In this document: positions 1-6,925 of the stretch, one piece after another
Numbering within the stretch: position 1 is the first letter of the stretch
Layout: each line of letters begins with the position of its first letter
Source of the DNA: Planctomycetota bacterium
Lineage (GTDB): Bacteria > Planctomycetota > JAJSAM01
NCBI GenBank assembly: GCA_029932425.1
Contig: JAOZQC010000049.1
Coordinates: 368 to 11,712 of the forward strand
Length of the DNA stretch: 11,345 nt
Direction of reading: 5' to 3'
The notes under the pieces: generated by a model
Databases searched by the model: none
Seen by the model: the letters and a program-made list of their open reading frames with translations, nothing else
Told to the model about the DNA's origin: nothing
Made by a program: the position numbers and the translations under genes

Positions 1-1
1 G

Positions 2-682
2 AGCGCCAACCGCTCGGGGCGACCGCCCGCCGTCTCCGGGGAAGAGGCGGTGCGCGAGTTCGAGGGGCGGGTGGAGGCCGTCCTCACCGCCGGGCCGTGC
101 CCCCTCGGCCGGCCCTCCACCGTGGTCCGCGTGGCCGGGGAAGGGCTGGAGATCCTGCGCCCGGGCGCGGTGTCCGCGGAAGAGGTGATCCGCGCCGCGT
201 GCCGCGTGATCCTCTTCGTCTGCACCGGCAACCTCTGCCGCAGCCCCCTGGCGGCGGCCCTCCTCGAGGCGCGCCTGGCCGCGCGCCTTCGGTGCGCGCC
301 GGGCGAGCTTCCGTCCCGCGGCTTCCTCGTCCTCTCCGCCGGCACCGGGGCGCTCACCGGGGAGCCCGCCACGCCCGGGGCCCGCCGGGTCGCGCGCCGC
401 CACGGGGGAGACCTCTCCCGGCACGTCGCCCGGCCCCTCACGCCCGGGCTCCTCTCCCGGGCGGACCACATCTACGTGGCCGAACCCCGCCACGCCCGGA
501 CCATCCTCGAGTTCGATCCCCCCGCGGCGGAGAAGACCCGCCTGATCCGGGCGGACGGGCGGGCCCTGGCCGATCCCTACGGGGGCACGGAGGCGGAGTA
601 CCGGGAGGCGGCGCGCATCATCGACGGCGCCGTGGACCGCATCGTGGAAGAGGTGCTCGAGGCGGAGGAACGCGGGGCCTGA
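2..682 (+). CDS. Sua5/YrdC (C-terminal part) fused to low-molecular-weight protein phosphatase; 5'-truncated
   Basis: The frame is open from base 2, so the start lies upstream; 226 residues are visible. The first ~65 match the end of the threonylcarbamoyl-AMP synthase fold (SANRSG, then GRPSTVV and ILRPGAVS). This enzyme makes the precursor of the t6A37 modification of ANN-decoding tRNAs in the cytoplasm. From about residue 69 the chain runs into a complete LMW phosphatase domain: P-loop CTGNLCRS with catalytic Cys74 and Arg80, and general acid Asp191 in the DPYGG motif. A GTG at 50-52 could start a shorter protein, but it lies inside the Sua5 fold, so a fusion is more likely. Separate Sua5 and phosphatase genes adjoin in Bacillus (ywlC, ywlE). 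The YwlE arginine phosphatase has Thr where this protein has Leu78, so tyrosine-type specificity is likelier; that is inference. The gene ends convergent to rpsU. Confidence 0.9.
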   Translation, partial: SANRSGRPPAVSGEEAVREFEGRVEAVLTAGPCPLGRPSTVVRVAGEGLEILRPGAVSAEEVIRAACRVILFVCTGNLCRSPLAAALLEARLAARLRCAPGELPSRGFLVLSAGTGALTGEPATPGARRVARRHGGDLSRHVARPLTPGLLSRADHIYVAEPRHARTILEFDPPAAEKTRLIRADGRALADPYGGTEAEYREAARIIDGAVDRIVEEVLEAEERGA

Positions 683-683
683 G

Positions 684-729
684 CGGCCCCGGAGAGGGAA
701 GCCGGAAACCGGGGCCGGGCGCGGCCCGG
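684..729 (+). terminator. GC-rich overlapping stem-loops after the phosphatase gene; possible terminator
   Basis: A perfect 9-bp inverted repeat (CGGCCCCGG at 684-692, CCGGGGCCG at 709-717) begins two bases after the stop codon and encloses a 16-nt loop. A second stem (CCGGGC at 715-720, GCCCGG at 724-729, 3-nt loop) shares bases with it, so the two are mutually exclusive. No T-tract follows on either strand, so intrinsic termination is unproven. The structure could instead protect a 3' end or act with Rho. Confidence 0.3.
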
Positions 730-804
730 GCGGAAAGTGAAAAAGCCGTGCCTGTCCGCGATGTTTCGGAATCCGCGTACCGGAAGGGAAGAGGGGAAGA
801 GCCG

Positions 805-816
805 CGCCGGCCGGCG
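805..816. repeat. 12-bp perfect palindrome just past the rpsU stop
   Basis: CGCCGGCCGGCG reads the same on both strands and sits 5 nt beyond the rpsU stop codon (822-824). In RNA it can fold as a 4-bp stem with a GGCC loop. It may stabilise or help end the rpsU transcript. There is no adjacent T-run, and such palindromes arise easily at this GC content. The rest of 683-821 holds no gene I can support. Confidence 0.3.
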
Positions 817-821
817 ATGGG

Positions 822-1052
822 TCAGTAGCGGGGGGTCTTCTTCTTCTTGAGGGCCTTGAGCGCCTTCTTCTTGGCGGTGCGGATCGCCTTGATCCGCTCG
901 CGCTCCTTGCGGCGGCGCTTCTCGCTGGGCTTCTCGTAGACGGAGGTCCGCTTGATCTCCCGCGTGATCCCCTCGTTGTTGCAGATCTTGCGGAGGCGTT
1001 TGAGGACCTTCTCCAGCGGCTCGTTGCCCTTGACCAGGACTCGTACGGCCAT
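822..1052 (-). CDS. rpsU: 30S ribosomal protein bS21
   Basis: This 76-residue, very basic protein matches bS21, a small-subunit protein near the 16S rRNA 3' end that takes part in mRNA recognition during initiation. The sequence shows the family pattern: a short beta-strand start (MAVRVLVKGNEPLEKVLK), a helical KICNNEGITREIKRTS segment, the hallmark YEKPSEKRRRK, then a Lys/Arg-rich helix ending KKKKTPRY. E. coli S21 has 71 residues, so the length is normal. ATG at 1052 is chosen because the family begins there and a purine-rich GAGAGGGGG lies about 11 nt upstream; the open frame continues far upstream only as antisense to gspD. It is transcribed alone, divergent from the gsp operon, with a plausible promoter at 1135-1163 that would give a ~75-nt leader. 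Confidence 0.96.
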   Translation of the reverse strand: MAVRVLVKGNEPLEKVLKRLRKICNNEGITREIKRTSVYEKPSEKRRRKERERIKAIRTAKKKALKALKKKKTPRY

Positions 1053-1120
1053 GAACTCGATCACCCCCTCTCGGGCCGGGTACAGGGTCTTGCGGCTCCG
1101 GAATCCACGCCGGGCATCCC

Positions 1121-1134
1121 GGAGGTAAACCTCC
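1121..1134 (-). promoter_or_regulatory. Palindrome at the predicted rpsU transcription start
   Basis: On the minus strand this reads GGAGGT-TT-ACCTCC, a perfect 6-bp inverted repeat around two bases, directly abutting the proposed rpsU -10 box. Its position fits an operator. If transcription starts near its centre, the mRNA would begin near UUACCUCC, which resembles the anti-Shine-Dalgarno core and could pair with the GGGGGU of the rpsU ribosome-binding region, allowing one G-U pair. No conserved-site evidence is available here. Confidence 0.35.
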
Positions 1135-1163
1135 ATTGAACCGGAAAGCCTGCGTTCCGGCAA
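1135..1163 (-). promoter_or_regulatory. Candidate sigma70-type promoter for rpsU
   Basis: On the minus strand, TTGCCG (1163-1158) and TTCAAT (1140-1135) are separated by exactly 17 bp. Each matches its consensus hexamer at 4 of 6 positions. It sits in one of the few AT-containing patches of the window and points at rpsU, whose ATG is about 75 nt downstream of the predicted start. This is a sequence match only. Confidence 0.4.
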
Positions 1164-1243
1164 GTTCCTCCCGGGCCGCGCGGCCTCCGGGAAGAAGATC
1201 CCCCGCCCGGCGTCAGAACAATGGCCCGGGCGGCGGGGGAGGC

Positions 1244-1274
1244 TTGCGCGCCCGGCATCGTTTGGCGGTAGGAT
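1244..1274 (+). promoter_or_regulatory. Weak promoter candidate for the gsp operon
   Basis: TTGCGC (1244-1249) and TAGGAT (1269-1274) are 19 bp apart, matching 3 and 4 of 6 consensus bases. This is the best sigma70-like pair I can find between rpsU and gspD, and it would leave a ~35-nt leader. The spacing is long and the -35 box poor, so the real promoter may use another sigma factor or lie elsewhere in 1164-1316. Confidence 0.2.
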
Positions 1275-1316
1275 GATGACTTGGCCCGACGGTTCGCGTC
1301 CCCCTGGGAGAGATCC

Positions 1317-3554
1317 ATGAAGAAGCGCATCGCGTTCGCCCTCGGACTGGCACTCGGACTCGCGCTCCTCGCCCCTCCGGCCGCACAGGCCCAGGAGGGG
1401 GAACAGGAGGGGAAGGGAGTGGAGCAGACGGAGCCCGGCCTGATCCAGATCACCCCCAAGGAGGGGGGCTGGGACATCATCGAGCTCTTCCGGACGATCA
1501 GCGAGTACACCGGGCAGTCCATCGTCTACGACCCGAACGCCCCCCAGATCCGGGGGAAGAAGATCACCTTCGAGGGCGTGCAGACGGTGCCCCGGGACCG
1601 GCTCTTCGAGTGGTTCCAGAGCCTGCTCAGCTTCCAGCGGATCATCCTCGTGCCCGTGGGGCCCACGGGCCACGAGCAGTGGATGGCCCTCGATACGAAC
1701 GCCCCCCAGATCATGAACCGCCCCATCTTCGTCCCCGAGGAGGAGATCGAGCAGTGGGCGGACCGGGACGGGGTCTACATCGTGAGCACGATCACGGTGA
1801 AGAACCTCACCGACACCTCCCGGGCCCGGAACGCCCTGGCCCAGCTCTCCACGCGGCAGATCGGGCGGATCAACGACGTCCCCGGGAACCTGGCCTTCGT
1901 GGTGGGCGACTTCGCTCCCGTGGTGGCCTCCATGTACCGCCTGCTCCGGGCCATGGACGTGCAGCCCGTGGAATACGAGCAGGAGGGCCGCATCTACCGC
2001 CTGCAGTGGACCTCCGCCGAGGAGCTGGAGCCGATCCTGGAGGACCTGCTCGCCATGCAGCAGCAGCAGCGGCAGGTCGTCCGCGGCCGTCCCCAGGGGG
2101 TCCCCAGCAAGCCGGAGCCCCGCCTCATCGCGGACACCCGGCAGGACGCCATCATCGTGTACGCAGTCCCCGAGGACCACGCCCGCATCAAGGAGATCAT
2201 CGAGCTCCTGGACCAGGAGGTGCACTACAAGCGGGGCAACATCCACGTCATTCCCGTGCTCAACGTGAACGCCCCCGAGCTGGCCGACCTCCTCTCGGAC
2301 CTGATCAGCGGGACGGGCGGGGTCCGCGCCCCCGGCCGCCGGCCCACCCCCCGGCGCCCGGGCGCCCCGGCTTCCCCCGGCACCCTCACGGGGGCCGCGA
2401 AGCAACCCGTCATCGTCGCCGCCGACCGCACGAACAGCCTGATCATCGACGCCAACCGGAGCCAGTTCGAGGAGCTGGCGGAGATCATCAAGGAGCTCGA
2501 CGTGCCCCGGGACCAGGTGCTCGTGGAGGCGGCCCTCATCGAGCTCACCATCGACGACCTCGTGCGGTTCGGGGTGGAGATGGTCTCCGCCCTCCGCCAG
2601 GACAACCCCAACGAGCGCACCCCCTTCGCGGTGAGCTTGACGGGGCTCTCCACGCTCACGGACACGGACGGGGACGGCATTCCCGACATCAACATCCCGA
2701 ACGTGGGGGGCAACGGCCTGACGGCGGGGATCTTCGACAACAGCCGCTTCCCCCTCATCATGCAGGCCCTGAGCACGAACTCGAAGGCCCGGGCCCTCTC
2801 CCTGCCCTCCATCGTGGTGGAGGACGGCCACGACGCCCACGTCACGGTGGGGAACCAGGTGCCCTACCAGGTGCGGTCCACGCGGACCGACGGGGGTGTG
2901 GACTTCAGCGTGGAGTTCACCGACGCGGAGATCACGCTCGACATCTCCCCGCACATCTCCTCGGACAACTACCTCCGGCTCTACATCAAGCAGACGGTGC
3001 AGTCCTTCGGCCCCCAGACGAGCCAGGATCTCCCGCCCCCCAAGACCTCCCGGGAGATCGAGACGGACGTGGTCATCCCCGACGGGTACACGGTGGTGCT
3101 GGGAGGGCTCATCAACGAGAGCAGCCAGCAGGCGTCCGACGGCATCCCCCTCCTCAAGGACATCCCCTGGCTGGGCTACCTCTTCCAGTCCCAGCGCCAC
3201 AGCAAGTCCGCCACGAGCCTCTTCCTCTTCGTGACCCCCCGGATCCTGAAGAACGCCGACCGCGACTTCGCGGATTACCACAAGGTCACCTGGGAGCGGA
3301 AGATGCTCGCGGAGAAGCTCCTGGAGCAGGCCATCGACATCCACAACACCCGCTTCAAGGGGGCCGAGGACGCGGAGAAGAAGGACCGGCTCGACCAGAT
3401 CCAGGACTCGGGCTTCCTCGACCATCCGCGCTGGAAGAGCACGTCCCGCGGCCGCCTGAGCGTGGAGGAGGCCCGGAAGCGGCTCGAGCAGATCCGGGCG
3501 GCGAAGGCCGCCGAGGGCGCCGCGCCCGCCGCCGGGAAGGAGGCCGGGAAGTGA
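1317..3554 (+). CDS. gspD: Type II secretion system secretin GspD
   Basis: This 745-residue outer-membrane secretin would form the multimeric exit pore for folded periplasmic proteins. A signal peptide (MKKR, hydrophobic 5-19, AQA cleavage near 25) is followed by periplasmic ring domains: N0 about 43-125, N1 about 153-222, N2 about 225-300 with a MQQQQRQ run, and N3 about 306-398 with a Pro/Arg-rich insert at 336-361. The secretin barrel spans about 399-644, with the signature VVIPDGYTVVLGG (586-598), GIPLLKDIPWLG and VTPRIL. ATG 1317 is preferred over TTG 1281 because it gives a clean signal peptide and has GGGAGAG 6 nt upstream. Oddities are a DTDGDGIPD motif (449-457) and a ~100-residue charged C-terminal tail. 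There is no lipobox Cys. PilQ is the main alternative, but the gspE-J genes downstream favour GspD. It overlaps gspE by 4 nt. Confidence 0.93.
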   Translation: MKKRIAFALGLALGLALLAPPAAQAQEGEQEGKGVEQTEPGLIQITPKEGGWDIIELFRTISEYTGQSIVYDPNAPQIRGKKITFEGVQTVPRDRLFEWFQSLLSFQRIILVPVGPTGHEQWMALDTNAPQIMNRPIFVPEEEIEQWADRDGVYIVSTITVKNLTDTSRARNALAQLSTRQIGRINDVPGNLAFVVGDFAPVVASMYRLLRAMDVQPVEYEQEGRIYRLQWTSAEELEPILEDLLAMQQQQRQVVRGRPQGVPSKPEPRLIADTRQDAIIVYAVPEDHARIKEIIELLDQEVHYKRGNIHVIPVLNVNAPELADLLSDLISGTGGVRAPGRRPTPRRPGAPASPGTLTGAAKQPVIVAADRTNSLIIDANRSQFEELAEIIKELDVPRDQVLVEAALIELTIDDLVRFGVEMVSALRQDNPNERTPFAVSLTGLSTLTDTDGDGIPDINIPNVGGNGLTAGIFDNSRFPLIMQALSTNSKARALSLPSIVVEDGHDAHVTVGNQVPYQVRSTRTDGGVDFSVEFTDAEITLDISPHISSDNYLRLYIKQTVQSFGPQTSQDLPPPKTSREIETDVVIPDGYTVVLGGLINESSQQASDGIPLLKDIPWLGYLFQSQRHSKSATSLFLFVTPRILKNADRDFADYHKVTWERKMLAEKLLEQAIDIHNTRFKGAEDAEKKDRLDQIQDSGFLDHPRWKSTSRGRLSVEEARKRLEQIRAAKAAEGAAPAAGKEAGK
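3537..3543 (+). promoter_or_regulatory. Strong Shine-Dalgarno for gspE, fixing a GTG start
   Basis: AAGGAGG lies inside the last codons of gspD, 7 nt before the GTG at 3551. It is a near-perfect match to the 16S anti-SD. It decides the gspE start, since the open frame continues upstream without a stop in the wrong frame of gspD. Confidence 0.75.
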
Positions 3555-5263
3555 ACGAACGGGTCCGCTCGATCATCCTCTCGGAGGGGTTGCTCGACGA
3601 GGAGCGCTTCGAGGAGTGCGTGGCCCTCCAGGAGGAGACGGGGCAGACGCTCGACCGGATCTTCGTCCAGAAGGGCTACCTCACGGAGCACGACGTCCTG
3701 CGCATCTTCGGCCTCGTGCTCGGGATCCCCTACCGGGAGAAGCTGGAAGGGGTGAGCGTACCGGACAACTTCGTGAACGGCGTCCCCGTCCACTTCGCCA
3801 GGAACTTCAACCTGGTGGCGGTGGGCCGCGAGGACGGCACCCTCATGGTGGCCACCTGCTCCCCCTTCGAGGCGTACCCCATGGACGACCTCGCCTCCAT
3901 GCTGGGGATGGAGGTGGAGCCCGTGCTCGCCCCGCGGGCGGAGATCACCAGCCTCATCAACCGCGCCTACAAGCGCAAGCAGGACACGGTGGACGAGGCG
4001 CTCACCGGCCTCGACGAGGAGGGCATCGGCTCCCTCACGAGCGAGATCGAGATCGCCGAGGACATCCTCGACGTCGCCAACAAGGCGCCGATCATCAAGC
4101 TCCTCAACATGGTGATGTTCCAGGCCCTGCGCATGCGGGCCAGCGACATCCACTTCCAGCCCTTCGAGGACCGCCTGCAGGTCCGGTACCGGATCGACGG
4201 GATCCTCTACGACATGGACGCGATCCCGAAGAAGGTGCAGGACGCGGTCATCTCCCGGGTGAAGGTCATGGGGAGGATGGACATCGCCGAGCGCCGGCTT
4301 CCCCAGGACGGGCGCTCCACGATCAAGCTCGGCGACAGCGAGGTGGACGTGCGGATCTCCACCGTGCCCACCTCCCACGGGGAGCGGGTGGTCATGCGGC
4401 TCCTCGACCTCTCCGCCCGCCTCTACGAGCTGGAAGAGATCGGGCTCGACGAGAGGAACCTCGAGCTCATCAACCGCTACATCCACTACACCCACGGAGT
4501 GATCTTCGTCACCGGGCCCACGGGGTCCGGCAAGACCACCACCCTCTACGCCTCGCTGAACCGGATCAACTCCTCCCAGAAGAACGTCATCACCATCGAG
4601 GATCCCATCGAGTACCACCTGGACGGGATCAGCCAGATCCAGGTGTCGGAGAAGAAGGGCCTCACCTTCGCCTCCGGGCTCCGCGCCCTGGTCCGCCAGG
4701 ACCCGGACATCATGATGGTGGGCGAGGTCCGGGACGACGAGACGGCACGGATCGCCACCCAGTCCGCCCTCACCGGGCACCTCGTGTTCTCCACCCTCCA
4801 CACGAACGACGCCCCCAGCGCGGTGGCCCGGATGCTGCACTTCGGCGTGGAGCCCTACCTCCTGGCCTCTTCGCTCCTCGTGGTCATCGCCCAGCGCCTG
4901 GTGCGGCTCATCTGTCCCGAGTGCCGCGAGCCCATCACCCCCGACGCGGCGATGATCCGGGAGCTCGAGCAGATCGGCCTCTCCCCGGACATGCTGCCCG
5001 AGGGCCGTCTGTGGCGCGGCGCGGGGTGCGCCAACTGCTTCCAGACCGGCTACACGGACCGCACGGGCATCTACGAGGTGCTGCCGGTGGACGACGCGGT
5101 AAAGACCCAGATCATGGAGCGCGCCTCCGCCACGCAGATCAAGCGGTCCGCCGTGGAGCGGGGGACCCTGAAGACCCTGCGCCAGGACGGGGCCGAGAAG
5201 GTCCTCCGCGGCCTCACCACCGTGGACGAGGTGGTGCGCGTGACGCAGCTGGACGTGTTCTGA
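3551..5263 (+). CDS. gspE: Type II secretion ATPase GspE
   Basis: This 570-residue cytoplasmic hexameric ATPase would power pseudopilus assembly through GspF. The first ~150 residues are the GspE/MshE N-terminal domain, in which GLLDEERFEECVALQEE and a second GYLTEHDVLRIFG helix pair are visible. The AAA-type secretion ATPase core follows: Walker A GPTGSGKT (322-329), Asp box ITIEDPIEY, Walker B-like DPDIMMVGEVRDDE with catalytic Glu392, and His box GHLVFSTLHTNDA. A complete tetracysteine zinc site, CPEC (455-458) and CANC (493-496), is typical of GspE. It starts with GTG sharing GTGA with the gspD stop, and a strong SD supports this start. The length is ordinary for the family. PilB is the nearest alternative; the operon context argues for GspE. 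Confidence 0.95.
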   Translation: MNERVRSIILSEGLLDEERFEECVALQEETGQTLDRIFVQKGYLTEHDVLRIFGLVLGIPYREKLEGVSVPDNFVNGVPVHFARNFNLVAVGREDGTLMVATCSPFEAYPMDDLASMLGMEVEPVLAPRAEITSLINRAYKRKQDTVDEALTGLDEEGIGSLTSEIEIAEDILDVANKAPIIKLLNMVMFQALRMRASDIHFQPFEDRLQVRYRIDGILYDMDAIPKKVQDAVISRVKVMGRMDIAERRLPQDGRSTIKLGDSEVDVRISTVPTSHGERVVMRLLDLSARLYELEEIGLDERNLELINRYIHYTHGVIFVTGPTGSGKTTTLYASLNRINSSQKNVITIEDPIEYHLDGISQIQVSEKKGLTFASGLRALVRQDPDIMMVGEVRDDETARIATQSALTGHLVFSTLHTNDAPSAVARMLHFGVEPYLLASSLLVVIAQRLVRLICPECREPITPDAAMIRELEQIGLSPDMLPEGRLWRGAGCANCFQTGYTDRTGIYEVLPVDDAVKTQIMERASATQIKRSAVERGTLKTLRQDGAEKVLRGLTTVDEVVRVTQLDVF

Positions 5264-5267
5264 GCCC

Positions 5268-6494
5268 ATGCCCATCTACGAGTACAAGGCGCTGAATCCG
5301 AAGGGCGGCGGGGTCACGGGGATCCTGGACGCGGACAGCGCCAAGGACGCCCGGATCGCACTCCGCGCCAAGAAGCTGCACGTCACCGAGATCCGCCGGC
5401 TCGAGGACGTGGGCGGCGAGGCGAAGCGCCGGCGCCTTCCCCGGATCTTCCGCCGGGTGCCCCGGGAGGCGATCGCCCTCCTCACCCGCCAGCTCTCCAC
5501 CATGCTCAAGGCGGGCATCCCCCTGGCCCAGTCCCTGAACGCCCTGGTGGAGCAGGCCGCGAGCGCCGACCTCGAGGCCGTGCTCCGGGACGTGAGGGAA
5601 AAGGTCACCCAGGGCACGAGCCTGGCGGAGGCCCTGGCCTTCCACCCCCTGTATTTCAGCGAGCTCTACGTGAACATGGTGCGGGCGGGCGAGGCCTCGG
5701 GGAACCTCGACATCGTGCTGGCCCGGCTCGCCGACTACAGCCAGCAGCAGAACCGGCTCCGGGCCCGGGTCCAGGCCGCGCTGGCCTACCCCATGGTCAT
5801 GCTCTCCTTCGGGATCCTCGTGGTCTTCGTCCTCACCACGTTCGTGGTCCCCCGCATCCTCGACGTCCTGCGCACCGCCAAGCGGGACGCCGTCCTGCCG
5901 CTCCCCACGCGGATCCTCACCACCGTGAGCGAGTTCCTCCAGGGGTACTGGTGGCTCGTGATCCTCCTCGCCGTGGCCGCCTGGATCATCTTCAAGCTCC
6001 TGCTGAGGGAGGAGCGCTACCGCCTGGCCTGGGACCGGATGGTGCTGGGGATCCCCTTGATCGGCGACCTCCTGAAGAAGCAGGCGGTGAGCCGCTTCGC
6101 GGTCACGCTGTCCACCCTCCTCAAGTCCGGCATCCCGGCCCTCCAGGCTCTCGCCATCGTGAAGAACATCCTGGAGAACCGCGTGCTGAAGCGCGTCATC
6201 TCCGACGTGCACGACCGGATCCTGGAGGGGGCGGACATCGCCACCCCCCTGAAGAGGAGCGGCATCTTCCCCCCCGTCGTGGGCTACATGGTTTCCATCG
6301 GCGAGCAGTCCGGGCAGCTCGAGGAGATCCTGGACCGGATCTCGGAATCGTACGACGAGGAGATCGAGCTCACCGTGCAGAAGGTCACCTCCATGATCGA
6401 GCCCATCCTCATCATCTTCCTCGCCCTGGGAGTGGGCTTCGTGGTGGTCTCGATCCTCCTCCCCATCCTCGAAATCGGTCAGGCCGTGCAATGA
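5268..6494 (+). CDS. gspF: Type II secretion inner-membrane platform protein GspF
   Basis: This 408-residue polytopic inner-membrane protein is thought to couple GspE to pseudopilin extraction. The N-terminus (MPIYEYKALNPKGGG) is the classic GspF start, followed by a cytoplasmic region and two T2SSF repeats (about 70-193 and 273-394). Both repeats carry matching motifs: LLTRQLSTMLKAGIPL in the first and FAVTLSTLLKSGIPAL in the second. Membrane segments are visible at about 172-195 (ILVVFVLTTFVVP), 228-246 (WWLVILLAVAAWIIF) and 376-401. ATG 5268 follows the gspE stop by 4 nt and has only a weak SD, so translation is probably coupled. Its stop overlaps the ATGA at 6491. Length matches the usual ~400 residues and no key motif is missing. 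Confidence 0.95.
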   Translation: MPIYEYKALNPKGGGVTGILDADSAKDARIALRAKKLHVTEIRRLEDVGGEAKRRRLPRIFRRVPREAIALLTRQLSTMLKAGIPLAQSLNALVEQAASADLEAVLRDVREKVTQGTSLAEALAFHPLYFSELYVNMVRAGEASGNLDIVLARLADYSQQQNRLRARVQAALAYPMVMLSFGILVVFVLTTFVVPRILDVLRTAKRDAVLPLPTRILTTVSEFLQGYWWLVILLAVAAWIIFKLLLREERYRLAWDRMVLGIPLIGDLLKKQAVSRFAVTLSTLLKSGIPALQALAIVKNILENRVLKRVISDVHDRILEGADIATPLKRSGIFPPVVGYMVSIGEQSGQLEEILDRISESYDEEIELTVQKVTSMIEPILIIFLALGVGFVVVSILLPILEIGQAVQ

Positions 6495-6496
6495 CC

Positions 6497-6501
6497 GGGA
6501 G
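6497..6501 (+). promoter_or_regulatory. Ribosome-binding site favouring the internal gspG start
   Basis: GGGAG lies 7 nt before the ATG at 6509. The upstream in-frame ATG at 6491 overlaps the gspF stop but has only AGG at suitable spacing. This favours 6509, although termination-reinitiation at 6491 is possible. Confidence 0.45.
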
Positions 6502-6508
6502 CCAAGCC

Positions 6509-6925
6509 ATGAAACGGAAGCAGCGCGGTTTCACGCTCGTGGAGCTGATGGTGGTGATCGTCCTCATCGGGCTCCTGGCGGGCGTGGTGGGAACCAAGGT
6601 GATCCCCATCATCTTCAAGGGCAAGAAGACCACCGCGAGGGCCCAGATGAAGACCTTCGCGGAGGCCATCCGCATGTACTACCTGGAGTTCTCCCAGTAC
6701 CCGGAGACTCTCGACGACCTGGTGCAGCCCGCCGAGGGCTGGCCGAACGGTTTCCTCGACAGCAAGCAGGTCCCCCTCGATCCCTGGGGCGAGGAGTACG
6801 TCTACGACCGGAGCGGCGGCGACCCCTATCTCCTCTTCTCCAAGGGGCCGGACAAGCTCGAGGGCACCGACGACGACGTGAGCCTCGAGGTCGAGAGACC
6901 GGGGAGCTCGCCGGGATCCCGATGA
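6509..6925 (+). CDS. gspG: Type II secretion major pseudopilin GspG
   Basis: This 138-residue pseudopilin would be the main subunit of the periplasmic pseudopilus. A short basic leader (MKRKQRG) precedes the prepilin peptidase site G/FTLVE, with Glu at mature position 5 and a continuous hydrophobic helix. The globular part carries GspG hallmarks: FSQYPETLDDL, LDPWGEEYVYD and a C-terminal FSKGPDKLEGTDDD loop that resembles the Ca2+-binding loop of GspG. ATG 6509 is chosen for its SD and normal leader length; ATG 6491, which would overlap the gspF stop, adds six residues. Its stop overlaps the gspH start as ATGA. Length is typical. I am confident of the family; the start is less certain. Confidence 0.92.
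   Translation: MKRKQRGFTLVELMVVIVLIGLLAGVVGTKVIPIIFKGKKTTARAQMKTFAEAIRMYYLEFSQYPETLDDLVQPAEGWPNGFLDSKQVPLDPWGEEYVYDRSGGDPYLLFSKGPDKLEGTDDDVSLEVERPGSSPGSR

Noticed and set aside
97..828. Alternative plus-strand frame across the phosphatase domain and the following intergenic gap
   Set aside because: Arg/Pro/Gly-rich out-of-frame translation of the fusion gene, with no recognisable motif and no ribosome-binding site.
1282..1297. Possible sigma54 site (TGGCCCG then TTCGC) before gspD
   Set aside because: The GG-to-GC spacing is 11 rather than the required 10, and the start point would fall within or after the ribosome-binding site.
1281..1316. Upstream TTG start for gspD adding 12 residues
   Set aside because: It would bury the signal peptide behind a charged stretch; ATG 1317 has its own SD and a standard signal peptide.
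1610..3550. N-terminal extension of gspE reading through gspD in another frame
   Set aside because: The extension is Arg/Pro/His-rich noise. A strong SD and GTG at 3551 give a normal-length GspE.
1053..5275. Very long open frames on the minus strand opposite gspD and gspE (over 600 codons each)
   Set aside because: They mirror the codon structure of clearly recognised plus-strand genes. Their composition is low-complexity (Val/Gly/Asp/His/Leu-rich) and I recognise no domain. Only the last 76 codons of the first, rpsU, are real.
5214..6491. 425-codon minus-strand frame opposite gspF
   Set aside because: Antisense shadow of gspF with His/Glu/Asp/Gly-rich composition; long antisense frames are common at this GC content.
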